From NCBI RefSeq assembly GCF_000496755.2, contig NZ_AYKS02000084.1, forward strand, positions 62,001 to 126,000: 64,000 bases of DNA, in the 5' to 3' direction. Of the stretch, positions 1 through 8,533 are shown one piece after another (position 1 is the stretch's first letter; each line of letters begins with the position of its first letter). Both the position numbers and the translations under genes were made by a program. The notes beneath the pieces were generated by a model that saw only the letters and a list, made by a program, of their open reading frames with translations, ran no database searches and was not told the origin of the DNA. This DNA comes from Serratia sp. DD3. GTDB taxonomy: Bacteria; Pseudomonadota; Gammaproteobacteria; Enterobacterales; Enterobacteriaceae.

Positions 1-55
1 GCAATCTTTTGCATGAATACAGCGAACCATCACGGGAAAGAATGGCAATTTTCAC
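1..55 (-). CDS. rimK: RimK N-terminus (partial, runs off left edge)
   Basis: Only the first 18 codons are in the window. They read MKIAILSRDGSLYSCKRL, the conserved start of RimK, the ATP-grasp ligase that adds glutamate residues to the C-terminus of ribosomal protein S6. The start is GTG with AGGAG about 7 nt before it. It follows ybjC by 22 bp and is probably cotranscribed with it. In E. coli nfsA lies between ybjC and rimK; here it is absent. The identification rests on a short but near-identical stretch plus gene order. Confidence 0.85.
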   Translation of the reverse strand, partial: MKIAILSRDGSLYSCKRL

Positions 56-77
56 GGATCACTCCTGGAAACGTTGG

Positions 78-374
78 TCAGTTACCCTGATCTTTTTTAT
101 CGTCATTGGGCAAAGAGCGCTGATCATGCTTGGGCGGCTTATCACCCAGCAGCAGGAAGCTCCCACCATGTACTACACGCCAGACCAAAAATACCGCCGC
201 AGGCACCATCAGGGCCACACCAAGAAAAATCATCCCTACCGCCGCTTGCTGCGATGCCAGCATACCCGGTAAATGCACCCAATCATGGATGCTCATATAA
301 GAGAGCACCAGCAACACCATGCCTAGCGCTTCAAGCAATAAAACAGTACGCGGTAACTTGCGGATTGAACGCAT
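78..374 (-). CDS. ybjC: YbjC, small inner-membrane protein (DUF1418)
   Basis: The protein has 98 residues and begins MRSIRKLPRTVLLLEALGM, matching the YbjC family (E. coli about 95 residues). It has two hydrophobic segments, around residues 10-30 and 45-65, and a charged C-terminal tail rich in Lys, Asp and Asn. The function is unknown. I chose the ATG at 374 because AGGAGA lies 7 nt upstream; an in-frame ATG at 398 has no such site. The gene is divergent from grxA, as in E. coli, where this region responds to OxyR and SoxRS. I could not identify an OxyR site by eye. Confidence 0.85.
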   Translation of the reverse strand: MRSIRKLPRTVLLLEALGMVLLVLSYMSIHDWVHLPGMLASQQAAVGMIFLGVALMVPAAVFLVWRVVHGGSFLLLGDKPPKHDQRSLPNDDKKDQGN

Positions 375-566
375 ATATCGTCTCCTGAATGGTTGCACTC
401 AGTGTAGTGAATTTACTCTCTTGGCAATAGCCCCACTGATTAATCGGTTCGATAAATCGAATTAACAGGCAGAAGCCGCTTTTTTTTGCCACTGACAACA
501 GGCATAGTAAACGGCAATTTACTTTGCTAGATCTCAGTTATTACCCTAACAAACCAGGAGTATCAT

Positions 567-830
567 ATGTTTGCTGTAATCTTCGGGCGTCCGAACTGTC
601 CTTATTGTGTCCGTGCTAAAGAGTTGGCAGAGAAGTTGACTGAAGAGCGTGACGATTTTAATTTCCGTTACGTTGATATCCATGCAGAAGGTATCACCAA
701 AGCCGATTTGGAAAAAACCGTCGGTAAGCCAGTTGAAACCGTGCCGCAGATTTTTCTTGATGAACAGCACATTGGCGGCTGCACCGACTTCGAAGCCTAT
801 GCCAAAGAGCATCTGGGCTTGTTTAAGTAA
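567..830 (+). CDS. grxA: Glutaredoxin 1
   Basis: This 87-residue protein is a class I glutaredoxin with the redox pair C11-P-Y-C14 and the conserved cis-proline loop (ETVPQIF) and GGCTDF glutathione-binding motif. It reduces disulfides using glutathione, for example in ribonucleotide reductase and OxyR. Length and sequence match E. coli GrxA (85 residues). CAGGAG lies about 7 nt before the ATG. It faces ybjM with a 14-bp gap between stop codons. Confidence 0.97.
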   Translation: MFAVIFGRPNCPYCVRAKELAEKLTEERDDFNFRYVDIHAEGITKADLEKTVGKPVETVPQIFLDEQHIGGCTDFEAYAKEHLGLFK

Positions 831-844
831 TCGGCTGTTCTAAA

Positions 845-1234
845 CTATTGCCGCTTTCGCTGACGCAACTGCTCCAGCGTTTGCGAAATCATCCGGATAA
901 ACAGGTATAGCATGGCACCCAGTACGCACCAGAATACGGCACTAACGGCATAAGCTAGTTCCTGCCAGAGTGAATAGCCAGGCAACAACCCGATGTAACG
1001 GATGATCAAACAGAGCGGCAATGCAATCAATGCACCCAGCAGCGGGCACAAAATGTGCTTTTTGATTGAAAGATAACTGGCAATCAGCCCCGGTATAACA
1101 AACAGCAACAAGCCGATCTCGCTTTGATGCTCAACAGCAGAATGGTTGACCGTGACACTTTTCTGGCTAAGAAAAACCAGACTAAACAGCAAGAAACTAC
1201 TCACAATCCCCAACCAATAGCGATAATTTGCCAT
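845..1234 (-). CDS. ybjM: YbjM, inner-membrane protein of unknown function
   Basis: The protein has 129 residues with four predicted membrane helices and a basic tail (RQRKRQ). Segments such as IGLLLFVIPG and AVFWCVLGAML match E. coli YbjM (125 residues), and the position between grxA and ybjL is the same. The start at 1234 (MANYRYW) is preceded by GGGGAGAAGG; the longer frame from 1294 lacks membrane character and is not supported. The function of the family is not established. Confidence 0.85.
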   Translation of the reverse strand: MANYRYWLGIVSSFLLFSLVFLSQKSVTVNHSAVEHQSEIGLLLFVIPGLIASYLSIKKHILCPLLGALIALPLCLIIRYIGLLPGYSLWQELAYAVSAVFWCVLGAMLYLFIRMISQTLEQLRQRKRQ

Positions 1235-1641
1235 GCCCTTCTCCCCTTTAAACCAGTCACTACACTGCAGAAAAACAGCCTGACCACCCATCAAGTCATA
1301 TGCCGCCGGCCTGGGCTGGCTTCACTAGCTGAAACTTTTCCCTGGTCAAAAAAAGTGAAATACATTAGCCGTTAAAATGGACTACTTATCCTCTGGCTTT
1401 ACCACTTAGCGTGCTCTTATTGAAACAACTCGGCTATACGCTGGCTGTTACTCATCATAGCAGCTAGAATAAGCCCCGCTGTTCAATAGTTATACTCGTC
1501 ACTAATCGAGCGGCAGCTATATTGGCTAACCTTTGCATCAATCTGGGTCGGTATCGGTTTTATCCCTATATTATAGGGTTAAATCTATACCTTAAAGTTT
1601 TCTATATCAAAAATTTACTGGTAAACAATAAGTTATCCTCC
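1235..1641. other. Divergent intergenic region ybjM/ybjL
   Basis: About 400 bp without a convincing gene. It should hold the promoters of both divergent genes. A perfect 7-bp inverted repeat (CCCTATA T TATAGGG) lies at 1564-1578. An open frame reading into ybjL from 1522 is simply the upstream extension of ybjL and has no ribosome site. Confidence 0.5.
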
Positions 1642-3330
1642 GTGAATATAAACGTCGCTAGTTTGTTAAACGGTAACTATATTCTGTTACTGTTTGTGGT
1701 TCTCGCTCTAGGGCTCTGCCTTGGAAAAATCCGCTTGGGCTCCATTCAATTAGGTAATGCGATTGGTGTTTTGGTGGTTTCACTGTTGCTGGGCCAGCAA
1801 CACTTCAACATCAATACTGAAGCATTAAGCCTCGGCTTTATGTTGTTTATTTTTTGTGTTGGTGTCGAAGCTGGGCCCAATTTTTTCTCCATCTTTTTCC
1901 GTGATGGCAAAAACTATTTTATGCTGGCACTGGTGATGGTCGGTACCGCCATGCTGACAGCCATCGGGCTTGGTAAATTGTTCGATTGGGATATCGGCCT
2001 GACTGCCGGTATGCTGGCAGGTTCCATGACCTCCACCCCGGTATTGGTCGGTGCGGGGGATACGCTACGTAATACCATTAGCGATGGCCCCACACTGTTG
2101 GCCGCCCAAGATAATCTCAGCCTGGGCTACGCCCTGACTTATCTGATTGGCCTCGTCAGCCTGATTTTTGGCGCTCGCTACCTGCCCAAACTGCAGCACC
2201 AGGACCTTTCGACCTCCGCCCAGCAAATCACCCATGAGCGTGGCCTTGATACCGACAGCCAGCGCAAAGTTTACCTGCCAGTGATCCGCGCCTATCGGGT
2301 TGGCCAAGAGTTGGTGGCCTGGGCTGATGGCAAGAATCTGCGTGAACTGGGCATTTACCGGCAAACTGGCTGTTATATCGAACTCATTCGTCGTAACGGT
2401 ATTCTGGCTACCCCAGACGGTGATGCCGTCCTGCAAATAGGGGATGAAATCTCACTGGTTGGTTACCCTGATGCCCATGCCCGGTTGGATCCCAGCTTTC
2501 GTAATGGTAAAGAAGTCTTCGATCGTGACCTGCTCAACATGCGCATCGTGACCGAAGAAATTGTAGTAAAAAACAGCAATGCGGTCGGTAAACGCCTGAG
2601 TCAACTGAAACTGACTGATAACGGTTGTTTCTTGAACCGCGTGATCCGCAGCCAGATTGAAATGCCGATTGATGACAGCATCGTGCTCAATAAAGGTGAT
2701 GTGCTGCAAGTCAGTGGCGATGCTCGCCGGGTGAAAAGTGTGGCCGAGAAGATTGGTTTTATCTCGATCCACAGCCAAGTCACCGATCTGCTGGCATTCT
2801 GTGCCTTTTTTATCATCGGGCTATTAATTGGCCAGATCACTATCCAATTCAGTAATTTTTCGTTTGGTATTGGTAATGCCGCTGGGCTATTGATGTCTGG
2901 CATTATGCTAGGCTTTCTGCGTGCCAACCACCCTACTTTCGGTTACATCCCCCAGGGGGCACTGAATATGGTGAAAGAATTTGGCCTGATGGTGTTTATG
3001 GCGGGTGTTGGCCTAAGTGCCGGAGCCAGTATTGGTCACAGCCTGGGTGCCATTGGCGGGCAGATGCTGATTGCCGGGTTAATTGTCAGCTTGCTACCTG
3101 TGGTGATCTGTTTTTTATTCGGTGCCTATATTCTACGTATGAACCGCGCCTTACTGTTTGGTGCCATTATGGGTGCTCGCACCTGCGCCCCAGCGATGGA
3201 CATCATCAGCGATACTGCCCGTAGTAATATTCCCGCTCTGGGTTACGCGGGCACCTACGCCATCGCTAATGTGTTGTTAACCTTGGCCGGTTCACTCATC
3301 GTAGTGATATGGCCGGGGATAATGGGGTAA
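1642..3330 (+). CDS. ybjL: YbjL, AspT/YidE-family transporter with RCK domains
   Basis: From the GTG at 1642 the protein is 562 residues (E. coli YbjL 561). It belongs to the aspartate:alanine antiporter (AAE) family. An N-terminal membrane half ([14 protein letters not shown] onward) and a C-terminal membrane half (from about residue 375) flank two cytoplasmic TrkA-C/RCK-type domains around residues 200-360. The GxxS/T loops ([21 protein letters not shown]) typical of the family are present. The substrate is unknown. The open frame extends 40 codons upstream, but homology starts at [14 protein letters not shown]. coli also starts this gene with GTG. No strong ribosome site is visible. Confidence 0.93.
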   Translation: MNINVASLLNGNYILLLFVVLALGLCLGKIRLGSIQLGNAIGVLVVSLLLGQQHFNINTEALSLGFMLFIFCVGVEAGPNFFSIFFRDGKNYFMLALVMVGTAMLTAIGLGKLFDWDIGLTAGMLAGSMTSTPVLVGAGDTLRNTISDGPTLLAAQDNLSLGYALTYLIGLVSLIFGARYLPKLQHQDLSTSAQQITHERGLDTDSQRKVYLPVIRAYRVGQELVAWADGKNLRELGIYRQTGCYIELIRRNGILATPDGDAVLQIGDEISLVGYPDAHARLDPSFRNGKEVFDRDLLNMRIVTEEIVVKNSNAVGKRLSQLKLTDNGCFLNRVIRSQIEMPIDDSIVLNKGDVLQVSGDARRVKSVAEKIGFISIHSQVTDLLAFCAFFIIGLLIGQITIQFSNFSFGIGNAAGLLMSGIMLGFLRANHPTFGYIPQGALNMVKEFGLMVFMAGVGLSAGASIGHSLGAIGGQMLIAGLIVSLLPVVICFLFGAYILRMNRALLFGAIMGARTCAPAMDIISDTARSNIPALGYAGTYAIANVLLTLAGSLIVVIWPGIMG

Positions 3331-3389
3331 AGCACGCACCAGAAAACACCCCTAAGATAAAATATTTATGATATTTCGATTATTAAGCA

Positions 3390-3416
3390 GAACTTTTCCA
3401 AATACTGATAGTCTGA
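3390..3416 (+). promoter_or_regulatory. Sigma-E promoter of rybB
   Basis: GAACTT at 3390-3395 and TCTGA at 3412-3416 are separated by exactly 16 bp, matching the sigma-E consensus (GGAACTT-N16-TCnnA). The first base of RybB lies 7 nt after the -10 motif. In E. coli rybB is a classic sigma-E target induced by outer-membrane protein stress. Confidence 0.9.
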
Positions 3417-3422
3417 GTTAGT

Positions 3423-3502
3423 GCCACTGCTTTTCTTTGATGTCCCCAATTTGTGGAGCCCGTTAATCCCGCCTTTTTAGGTTCAAGATTATCGGGTTTT
3501 TT
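3423..3502 (+). ncRNA. rybB: RybB small RNA
   Basis: The 80-nt sequence begins GCCACTGCTTTTCTTT, identical to the 16-nt 5' seed of E. coli/Salmonella RybB. It continues with the GTCCCCA-(N)-TTTGTGGAGCCC core and ends in a rho-independent terminator (CCCGTTAATC, 3459-3468, pairing with GATTATCGGG, 3487-3496, then T6). RybB is an Hfq-dependent RNA that lowers outer-membrane porin mRNAs under envelope stress. Its position just downstream of ybjL matches E. coli. Compensatory changes in the terminator stem relative to E. coli (CCCGTTAATC for CCCATCAACC) keep the fold. Confidence 0.95.
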
Positions 3503-3619
3503 ATTGCCTAAAATTTATCGCCTTAGTTATCAATAAACTCGACACTCCATCGCCCTCTGGATCCCTGTTTAGCAGGGGGTGATAACTAACCTGAGCTCTG
3601 GATAAAAAATTGAACTAAG

Positions 3620-3684
3620 TGCCTGTTCCCAGATCCGATCTTTTGATGAAAAAATAAACGGATCAATCGAGCGGGGAACAGGCA
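3620..3684. repeat. Inverted repeat overlapping IS remnant start
   Basis: TGCCTGTTCCC (3620-3630) is perfectly repeated in inverted form at 3674-3684, with a second inner pair GATCCG (3632-3637) / CGGATC (3659-3664). The right arm ends in the ATG of the IS982-like remnant. It may be part of the element's leader; it is not an obvious terminator. Confidence 0.6.
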
Positions 3685-3853
3685 TGAACAAATTAGTAGA
3701 ACTCTTCTGTGATGTGGATGATTTTGCAGGGTCTTAATCCCATTATGGGAGCAGCAGTGTCTGGAGAACGGTAGCCGCAAACGTCGACGCTCTTGCCGGA
3801 TGAGTCCCAGCGAGATAATGACCATCCTTATCGCTTTTCATATGTCAAACCAA
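3684..3853 (+). pseudogene. IS982-family transposase remnant
   Basis: The frame starts MNKLVELFCDVDDF, the typical start of IS982-family transposases. It shifts frame near 3727 (one T appears lost in the TTTTGC run) and continues in the next frame as CRVLIPLWEQQCLENGSRKR then RRSCRMSPSEIMTILIAFHM. Similarity stops around 3853, so only about 57 of roughly 290 residues remain. No matching terminal repeats or target duplication were seen. It is a dead fragment marking past IS activity downstream of rybB. Confidence 0.75.
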
Positions 3854-4086
3854 ATGACGTCGCTGATAATGGCTTAACCAGACCTCAGGTTAACTATGCT
3901 GATGCTGACGCCCCTTCCCTAGCATAAATCCAACTCACCTAGTCACTTACATCCGCCAAAAACCCCGGTTAACACATTGCTAGTAATTGATAAACCACCA
4001 TCCACATGTAAACTAAATACACCTAACCGTTTAACTTCTGTTTCTAAGCAATAAACGCAACCACTCTCTGTGCTAATCTTGCCGCT
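3854..4086. other. Intergenic region upstream of RpiR regulator
   Basis: About 230 bp of AT-rich sequence between the IS remnant and the regulator gene. I see no gene, clear promoter or operator here. Confidence 0.4.
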
Positions 4087-4995
4087 ATGGGCCAAGACGA
4101 TAATTTAACTTTTATGAAAGAGCATATAGATTTGGCTGGGTATATGCAGTTAGCCAAGCAACTTCAATCATTAACCGAATCTGAAACTGCCTTAAATGCT
4201 TTTATTATCAAGCATTTTGAAGAGCTCGCTTATTACGGCATCATTGATCTGGCGCAAAAAGCCGAAGTCAGTAAAGCGACAATTGGTCGCTATCTGAACA
4301 AGCTCGGCTTTACCGGCTATGCTGAGTTTAAAACCGCATTAAAGAATAATTTGCGCACTCATAACATCATGATTGCGCCGATTGAAGCCAGCAGAGTGAA
4401 GAATCAAAGCCAGGATGACAGTATCCAAGAGACGGCGCTCCGTTACATCAGTAATGTCACTCAGCTGATTCAACAATTCTCCGATGAGTTGGATGGCGAT
4501 GCTCTGAAAAAACTGGCTAAGATGATCGCAGAAAAGCAGCGAACTATTTACGTTGTCGGCTCAGCCTCATCACGGGCGCTAGCCACACATTTTTCAACAT
4601 TGCTAAAATACAGCCGTACTGAAGTGGTGCTGCTTCCTTTAGACAAAGCAGAGCTCCCTAAAGCGTTACTTGGCGTGTCACAACAGGATATTTTAGTGGC
4701 TTTTTCTTACTATCGCTTTAATCCAGTGGTTTTGGAAATAACCAAATATTTCAATAGTATAAAATCCAATGTGGTGGTGATAAGCAATACCCACTCCAAC
4801 CCTTATGGTATCTATAGCGATATGCAGTTTATTTTGCCAAGTGATGTTGATTCAATCTTCCATAGCCGTACGATTGGCTTTTTGTTTATTGAGTTATTGC
4901 TGTATTTACTGCAAAAAGAGTGTCGAGATGATGATAATTTCGAGGATTTAGAAACGTTATTTAAATTCTTTGGTACTTACTCATGCACCGAATAG
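4087..4995 (+). CDS. MurR/RpiR-family transcriptional regulator
   Basis: The 302-residue protein has an N-terminal RpiR helix-turn-helix (IIDLAQKAEVSKATIGRYL, then NKLGFTGYAEFK, about residues 55-95) and a C-terminal SIS phosphosugar-binding domain (YVVGSASSRALATHFSTLL, about 155 onward). Such proteins sense sugar phosphates or related ligands and control adjacent catabolic genes. It converges on an M20 peptidase and a DcuC-type carrier, which it probably controls. The start is uncertain: neither the ATG at 4087 nor the one at 4114 has a clear ribosome site. The ligand cannot be told. Confidence 0.85.
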   Translation: MGQDDNLTFMKEHIDLAGYMQLAKQLQSLTESETALNAFIIKHFEELAYYGIIDLAQKAEVSKATIGRYLNKLGFTGYAEFKTALKNNLRTHNIMIAPIEASRVKNQSQDDSIQETALRYISNVTQLIQQFSDELDGDALKKLAKMIAEKQRTIYVVGSASSRALATHFSTLLKYSRTEVVLLPLDKAELPKALLGVSQQDILVAFSYYRFNPVVLEITKYFNSIKSNVVVISNTHSNPYGIYSDMQFILPSDVDSIFHSRTIGFLFIELLLYLLQKECRDDDNFEDLETLFKFFGTYSCTE

Positions 4996-5043
4996 CTTAA
5001 ATATACCCTTACTCAATGGTCGTACCTATGCTTACTGATTGTC

Positions 5044-5073
5044 TGGTGATGAGCCAAATTCGGCTCATCACCA
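5044..5073. terminator. Hairpin between convergent genes
   Basis: A perfect 12-bp stem (TGGTGATGAGCC / GGCTCATCACCA) with a 6-nt loop lies between the convergent regulator and peptidase genes. It lacks a T-run on either side, so it is only a candidate bidirectional terminator. Confidence 0.55.
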
Positions 5074-5084
5074 GGGTAAATGCT

Positions 5085-6209
5085 TTAAGCCGCCAGTTGC
5101 TGCAATATCCGCATTAGTAATCGAATTCGCGGCTCGATCGATTCGAGTAACAGGTACTCTTTATCACTGTGAAAATGGCCACCTATTGCCCCCAAACCAT
5201 CTATGGTAGGTATCCCTAAAATCGCCATGTGGTTGGCATCGGATCCACCGCCAGCAGAATGCCACTTGATATCAATTTCGAGCTCTTGTGCCAGTGTTTC
5301 AACCAGTTTCATCAATGATTCGGTACGCTCAGAGGGCATCATCGCTGGCTTATACACTTCCCGCTCTAAAGCCACCGATACCCCATCAATAAACGGGTTG
5401 GCTTGCATGCGCTTCAGCGCTGCATCAACCTGTTGATATTCTTCGTTACTCCAAAAGCGAACTTCAACAGCAGCATCGGCATACTCAGCTACCGTATTAC
5501 TATTTGTGCCGCCTGACACAACCCCAACGTTTAACGTTGTACCCGAGTCAAAGTTGGTCATCCCATTGATGGCGACAATCCAATGTGCCAATTCTGTAAT
5601 CGCACTACGACCATTTTGCGGTTCATTACCGGCATGGGCAGCAACGCCATGAAAATTCAGTTGATAACAAGCTCGCCCTTTGCGTGCCTTTACTAAACCG
5701 CCATCCGCTCGTGCCGCTTCAACCACCAATGCATGCTTGGCATGTTTAGCCACTGACTGAAGCCAAGCAACCGAATCTGCAGAACCGACTTCTTCATCAG
5801 GATTCATACACACGCAAATAGAACACTTATCGATCAGATCAGGCTCAAGATGACGTAGCGCATATACAATGTTTAGTAGCCCTGATTTCATATCAGCGAC
5901 GCCAGGGCCATACGCTTTCTCATTATCATAAGACATAGGGCGCTGCGCCGCCGTGCCTTTTGCAAACACCGTGTCAAGGTGACCAACCAACATGATATCA
6001 ATTTGTTCAGTATCTGGCTTATTGCGAATTTCCAGACCAACACCCGCTTTAGCACAATCGACACGTTTAACATACCAACCAGTCATAGCTTGAAATTTTT
6101 GTTCAAATTGACTGGCGACACATTCAATGCCTTCAAGGGTATAGGTACCGCAATCGACGTTGATCAGCGGTCGTAACTCTTCAAGATACTCCGCTAGATT
6201 AAATTTCAT
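5085..6209 (-). CDS. M20-family metallopeptidase (carboxypeptidase G2-like)
   Basis: The protein is a zinc-dependent M20 amidohydrolase of 374 residues (numbering below counts the first of the two Met codons). Visible ligands and catalytic residues are H78-x-D80 (VGHLDTVF), D107 (GVADMKSG), E140/E141 (NPDEEVGS) and the C-terminal GGGSDANH and GGHFHSD motifs. Residues about 180-290 form the dimerisation domain (HGVAAHAGNEPQNGRSA). The family removes C-terminal Glu or hydrolyses peptides and N-acyl amino acids. Two Met codons stand together; the second (6209) fits the GGAG spacing better. It lies 27 bp after a DcuC-type carrier gene and is almost certainly cotranscribed with it. No signal peptide is seen, so it acts in the cytoplasm. 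Confidence 0.88.
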   Translation of the reverse strand: MKFNLAEYLEELRPLINVDCGTYTLEGIECVASQFEQKFQAMTGWYVKRVDCAKAGVGLEIRNKPDTEQIDIMLVGHLDTVFAKGTAAQRPMSYDNEKAYGPGVADMKSGLLNIVYALRHLEPDLIDKCSICVCMNPDEEVGSADSVAWLQSVAKHAKHALVVEAARADGGLVKARKGRACYQLNFHGVAAHAGNEPQNGRSAITELAHWIVAINGMTNFDSGTTLNVGVVSGGTNSNTVAEYADAAVEVRFWSNEEYQQVDAALKRMQANPFIDGVSVALEREVYKPAMMPSERTESLMKLVETLAQELEIDIKWHSAGGGSDANHMAILGIPTIDGLGAIGGHFHSDKEYLLLESIEPRIRLLMRILQQLAA

Positions 6210-6236
6210 CATTCACTCCAAAATCCTAGAGTCGCC

Positions 6237-7610
6237 TTACGCCCCGATAAAAGTAATGATAAGTACCGTCAGCAACCCGCCTATCATCGGAATCGCGGTG
6301 CGTTTTACCAGTTCGAATGGCGGAATACCTGCCACCCCTGCACAAGCAATCACCACCCCAGCCACAGGAGAGAAAGAGCGGAAAATACCAGCAGAAAGTT
6401 GCATCGGTAACGCTAACGCAGCGGTGGAAACACCAACGTGAGCAGCAACATCAGGTGCTAAGTTAGAAAAACTAAAGAAGGCCGCATTGCCAGAACCTGA
6501 CATAAGCGTTGTGATACCAATAATTGCCACAAGCACGATAACCATCATGATGTAGCCAAATCCAAGGTGGGCGGAAACACCCAACATGCCAGAAATAAAG
6601 CCTATCGCATCAAGACCAACCACAAAAGTTTGTGCTGCAATGATTAACGATACAACGCTAGCGAAGACATCCCCCATCCCTTGAAGGTAGACTTTCAACG
6701 AATCGGCTACTGCCTTGCCGTTTCGAGAATAAATAAAGTCACAGACCATTGCGACCGCAAGGCTAATAAACATCGCGGTGACCACGTCAATTTTAATCGA
6801 GGTAATCGCAAATTTACTGAATGTTAACAGCAATACCAGTGGCAAAACCGGTAAGATTGCAAACCACTGTGGTGCTTCACGCGCGGTATCCTCTTTGGCT
6901 TGCAGCTCGTAAGAGACACCTTTAACCTGATCTCGTTTATCAAACCACTTCTGACAAACAAAATGCAGCACAGCAATAACAAGTGCCGAGCAAATGCCAA
7001 CAAATAATTGGTATTCAATAAAATATGAAGCGGCATCAATGCCAATCACTTCTGCCGCTTTGTTCGCAGCACCAGAAGCTGGGCCTAAATCTAAACATGC
7101 TGTTGTCGCCAATACCGCAGCAACAGAGGCGGGAGTGCAACCGATACCGACCAATACTGGATATAATGCAACCAGCAATAACATCGCTAATCCAACGGCA
7201 CTTGGTATGAAAACGTTTAAAAACTGACCTAAGATGTACCCTAAAGCAAGAACTATATAGGGGTTTTTAATTGTAGAAAGCGGCTTAGTGGTCACTTTTA
7301 CCAAAGCATTGGCTGCACCGATGTGCCCCATATACTTAGAAAAACCACCGACAGCCATAATAATCAGGCCTAAGTTGGCCAATGTTGAAGAAGTGATTGA
7401 CTGAATAACAAAGAAAAAATCTACCAATACCGAACCCGTTGGCTTTGTCCCTTTTGGCAAAAAATCAGGCTCAGAAAAAAGGACACCGATCATCATCATC
7501 AAGAGACCAGTCCCAAATAATACCGCTTGGGTGTTATATTTCTTTATAATTAAGTATCCCGCACCAAACACTATGGGCAAGGCAAGCAGCGCAACCATAT
7601 GCTTCTCCAT
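6237..7610 (-). CDS. DcuC-family anaerobic C4-dicarboxylate carrier homologue
   Basis: This 457-residue polytopic membrane protein (about 12 helices) matches the DcuC family in length and in blocks such as LGYILGQFLNVFIPSAVGLA and MSGSGNAAFFSFSNLAPDVA. DcuC exports succinate or exchanges C4-dicarboxylates, but the wider family includes carriers for other acidic amino acids and peptides. Being the first gene of a two-gene unit with an M20 peptidase, under an RpiR regulator, argues for import of a peptide or acyl-amino acid that the peptidase cleaves. That role is inferred. Confidence 0.85.
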   Translation of the reverse strand: MEKHMVALLALPIVFGAGYLIIKKYNTQAVLFGTGLLMMMIGVLFSEPDFLPKGTKPTGSVLVDFFFVIQSITSSTLANLGLIIMAVGGFSKYMGHIGAANALVKVTTKPLSTIKNPYIVLALGYILGQFLNVFIPSAVGLAMLLLVALYPVLVGIGCTPASVAAVLATTACLDLGPASGAANKAAEVIGIDAASYFIEYQLFVGICSALVIAVLHFVCQKWFDKRDQVKGVSYELQAKEDTAREAPQWFAILPVLPLVLLLTFSKFAITSIKIDVVTAMFISLAVAMVCDFIYSRNGKAVADSLKVYLQGMGDVFASVVSLIIAAQTFVVGLDAIGFISGMLGVSAHLGFGYIMMVIVLVAIIGITTLMSGSGNAAFFSFSNLAPDVAAHVGVSTAALALPMQLSAGIFRSFSPVAGVVIACAGVAGIPPFELVKRTAIPMIGGLLTVLIITFIGA

Positions 7611-8021
7611 AAGAAAACAGTTAATAACGCCTATCTTGAATTTATCCAGCTTGAAACGACATGAGAAGTGATCTTTCCCTAAAAAAACTGTGATATAGCG
7701 TGTAGTAACCGCATTTTCATACTGGATTTACATCTCAAAACAATAATCACTCCAATGTCACCCTGATATGCAGAATTTAATCCCACAGCGTTACTAATCA
7801 GTACGCTACTATGGTGCTGTGGTTGAAGGTTCAGTGTAAAAACTAGCATTTTGAGCTAAATCTAAGCGGTAATATATGGAATTGATTGAATAGTCATGAG
7901 AAATACCATTTCCCATTAACCGGTTTTAAATCACGACCCACACGCGGTTAACCATAAGAACGACCAAAACTCTATGGATGGCGTCATATTGATACTGCCT
8001 CGCGGGCACAGAGGCCATTGC
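7611..8021. other. Intergenic region upstream of DcuC-type gene
   Basis: About 410 bp. The right-to-left promoter of the carrier-peptidase unit should be here. I see no supported gene; the part beyond 7930 runs into a decayed IS110-type element. Confidence 0.4.
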
Positions 8022-8103
8022 TGGCCATCTTGGACTTACCTTTGCTCAGTAACCTCTCATACAACGCTTTCATGTGTGGATTGAAACCGATAGCCGTCAA
8101 CGC
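8022..8103 (-). pseudogene. IS110/IS1111-family transposase C-terminal remnant
   Basis: On the minus strand the frame reads ALTAIGFNPHMKALYERLL then SKGKSKMA, which matches the conserved C-terminal block of IS110-family transposases (RxNPxLKxFYxRLLxxGKxKK). Nothing upstream or downstream continues it in frame; more decayed sequence may extend left to about 7925. The fragment is cut off at 8104 by a dispersed repeat. Confidence 0.6.
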
Positions 8104-8106
8104 CGC

Positions 8107-8200
8107 CATATATACTCGAATTATTTAGTGTATAGAGTAAGTGATTAGGGTGAGTAAAGGCAGCCAACACCGCTACAGTTTCATTGGTTACGGGTATACA
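8107..8200. repeat. Dispersed ~95-bp repeat of the TATACTC...GGGTATA type
   Basis: The segment starts TATACTCGAATTATTTAG, contains GAGTAAGTGATTAGGGTGAG and GCAGCCAAC, and ends ACGGGTATA. It resembles dispersed imperfect-palindrome elements familiar in Yersinia and Serratia intergenic DNA. Related ends appear at 19628-19650, 39117-39270, 40883-41108 and 45778-45858 of this window. It is noncoding and possibly MITE-like. Confidence 0.55.
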
Positions 8201-8533
8201 GTTGGCGAGTTTTCTGGCGGGCCAGCCTTGGATAACCCAGCCATATTTCCGTCCGACAGACCAGAACAGCTTTCTATCGGCACACCGGATAAACCACCAC
8301 TTGCGCTGCATTCGCAAAATGTCGACTTCCCCGCCTCAGGATCGATAGTCAAAATATTCTTAAAATTTTTTTTAGTCTTACAACCATAAAGACGAGAATT
8401 ATTCTTATTTTTTCAATGTATTACACACAAAAGTAGCAAGCACGGAACAACAAAAATGTAATATTGTAGTGGCATACTGACAGACGAAACTATTAAAACA
8501 AGTTTCGGTATACATCTTCTTTACGAGGCTTTT
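8201..8533. other. Intergenic region upstream of 5'-nucleotidase gene
   Basis: About 330 bp. Both strands have open frames across 8201-8340 but without ribosome sites or recognised similarity, so I do not call a gene. The last 150 bp are AT-rich and should contain the promoter of the nucleotidase. Confidence 0.4.

Noticed and set aside
8057..8317. 86-codon minus-strand ORF
   Set aside because: It runs across the dispersed repeat (8107-8200) and part of the IS110-type remnant in another frame; its sequence is explained by the repeat.
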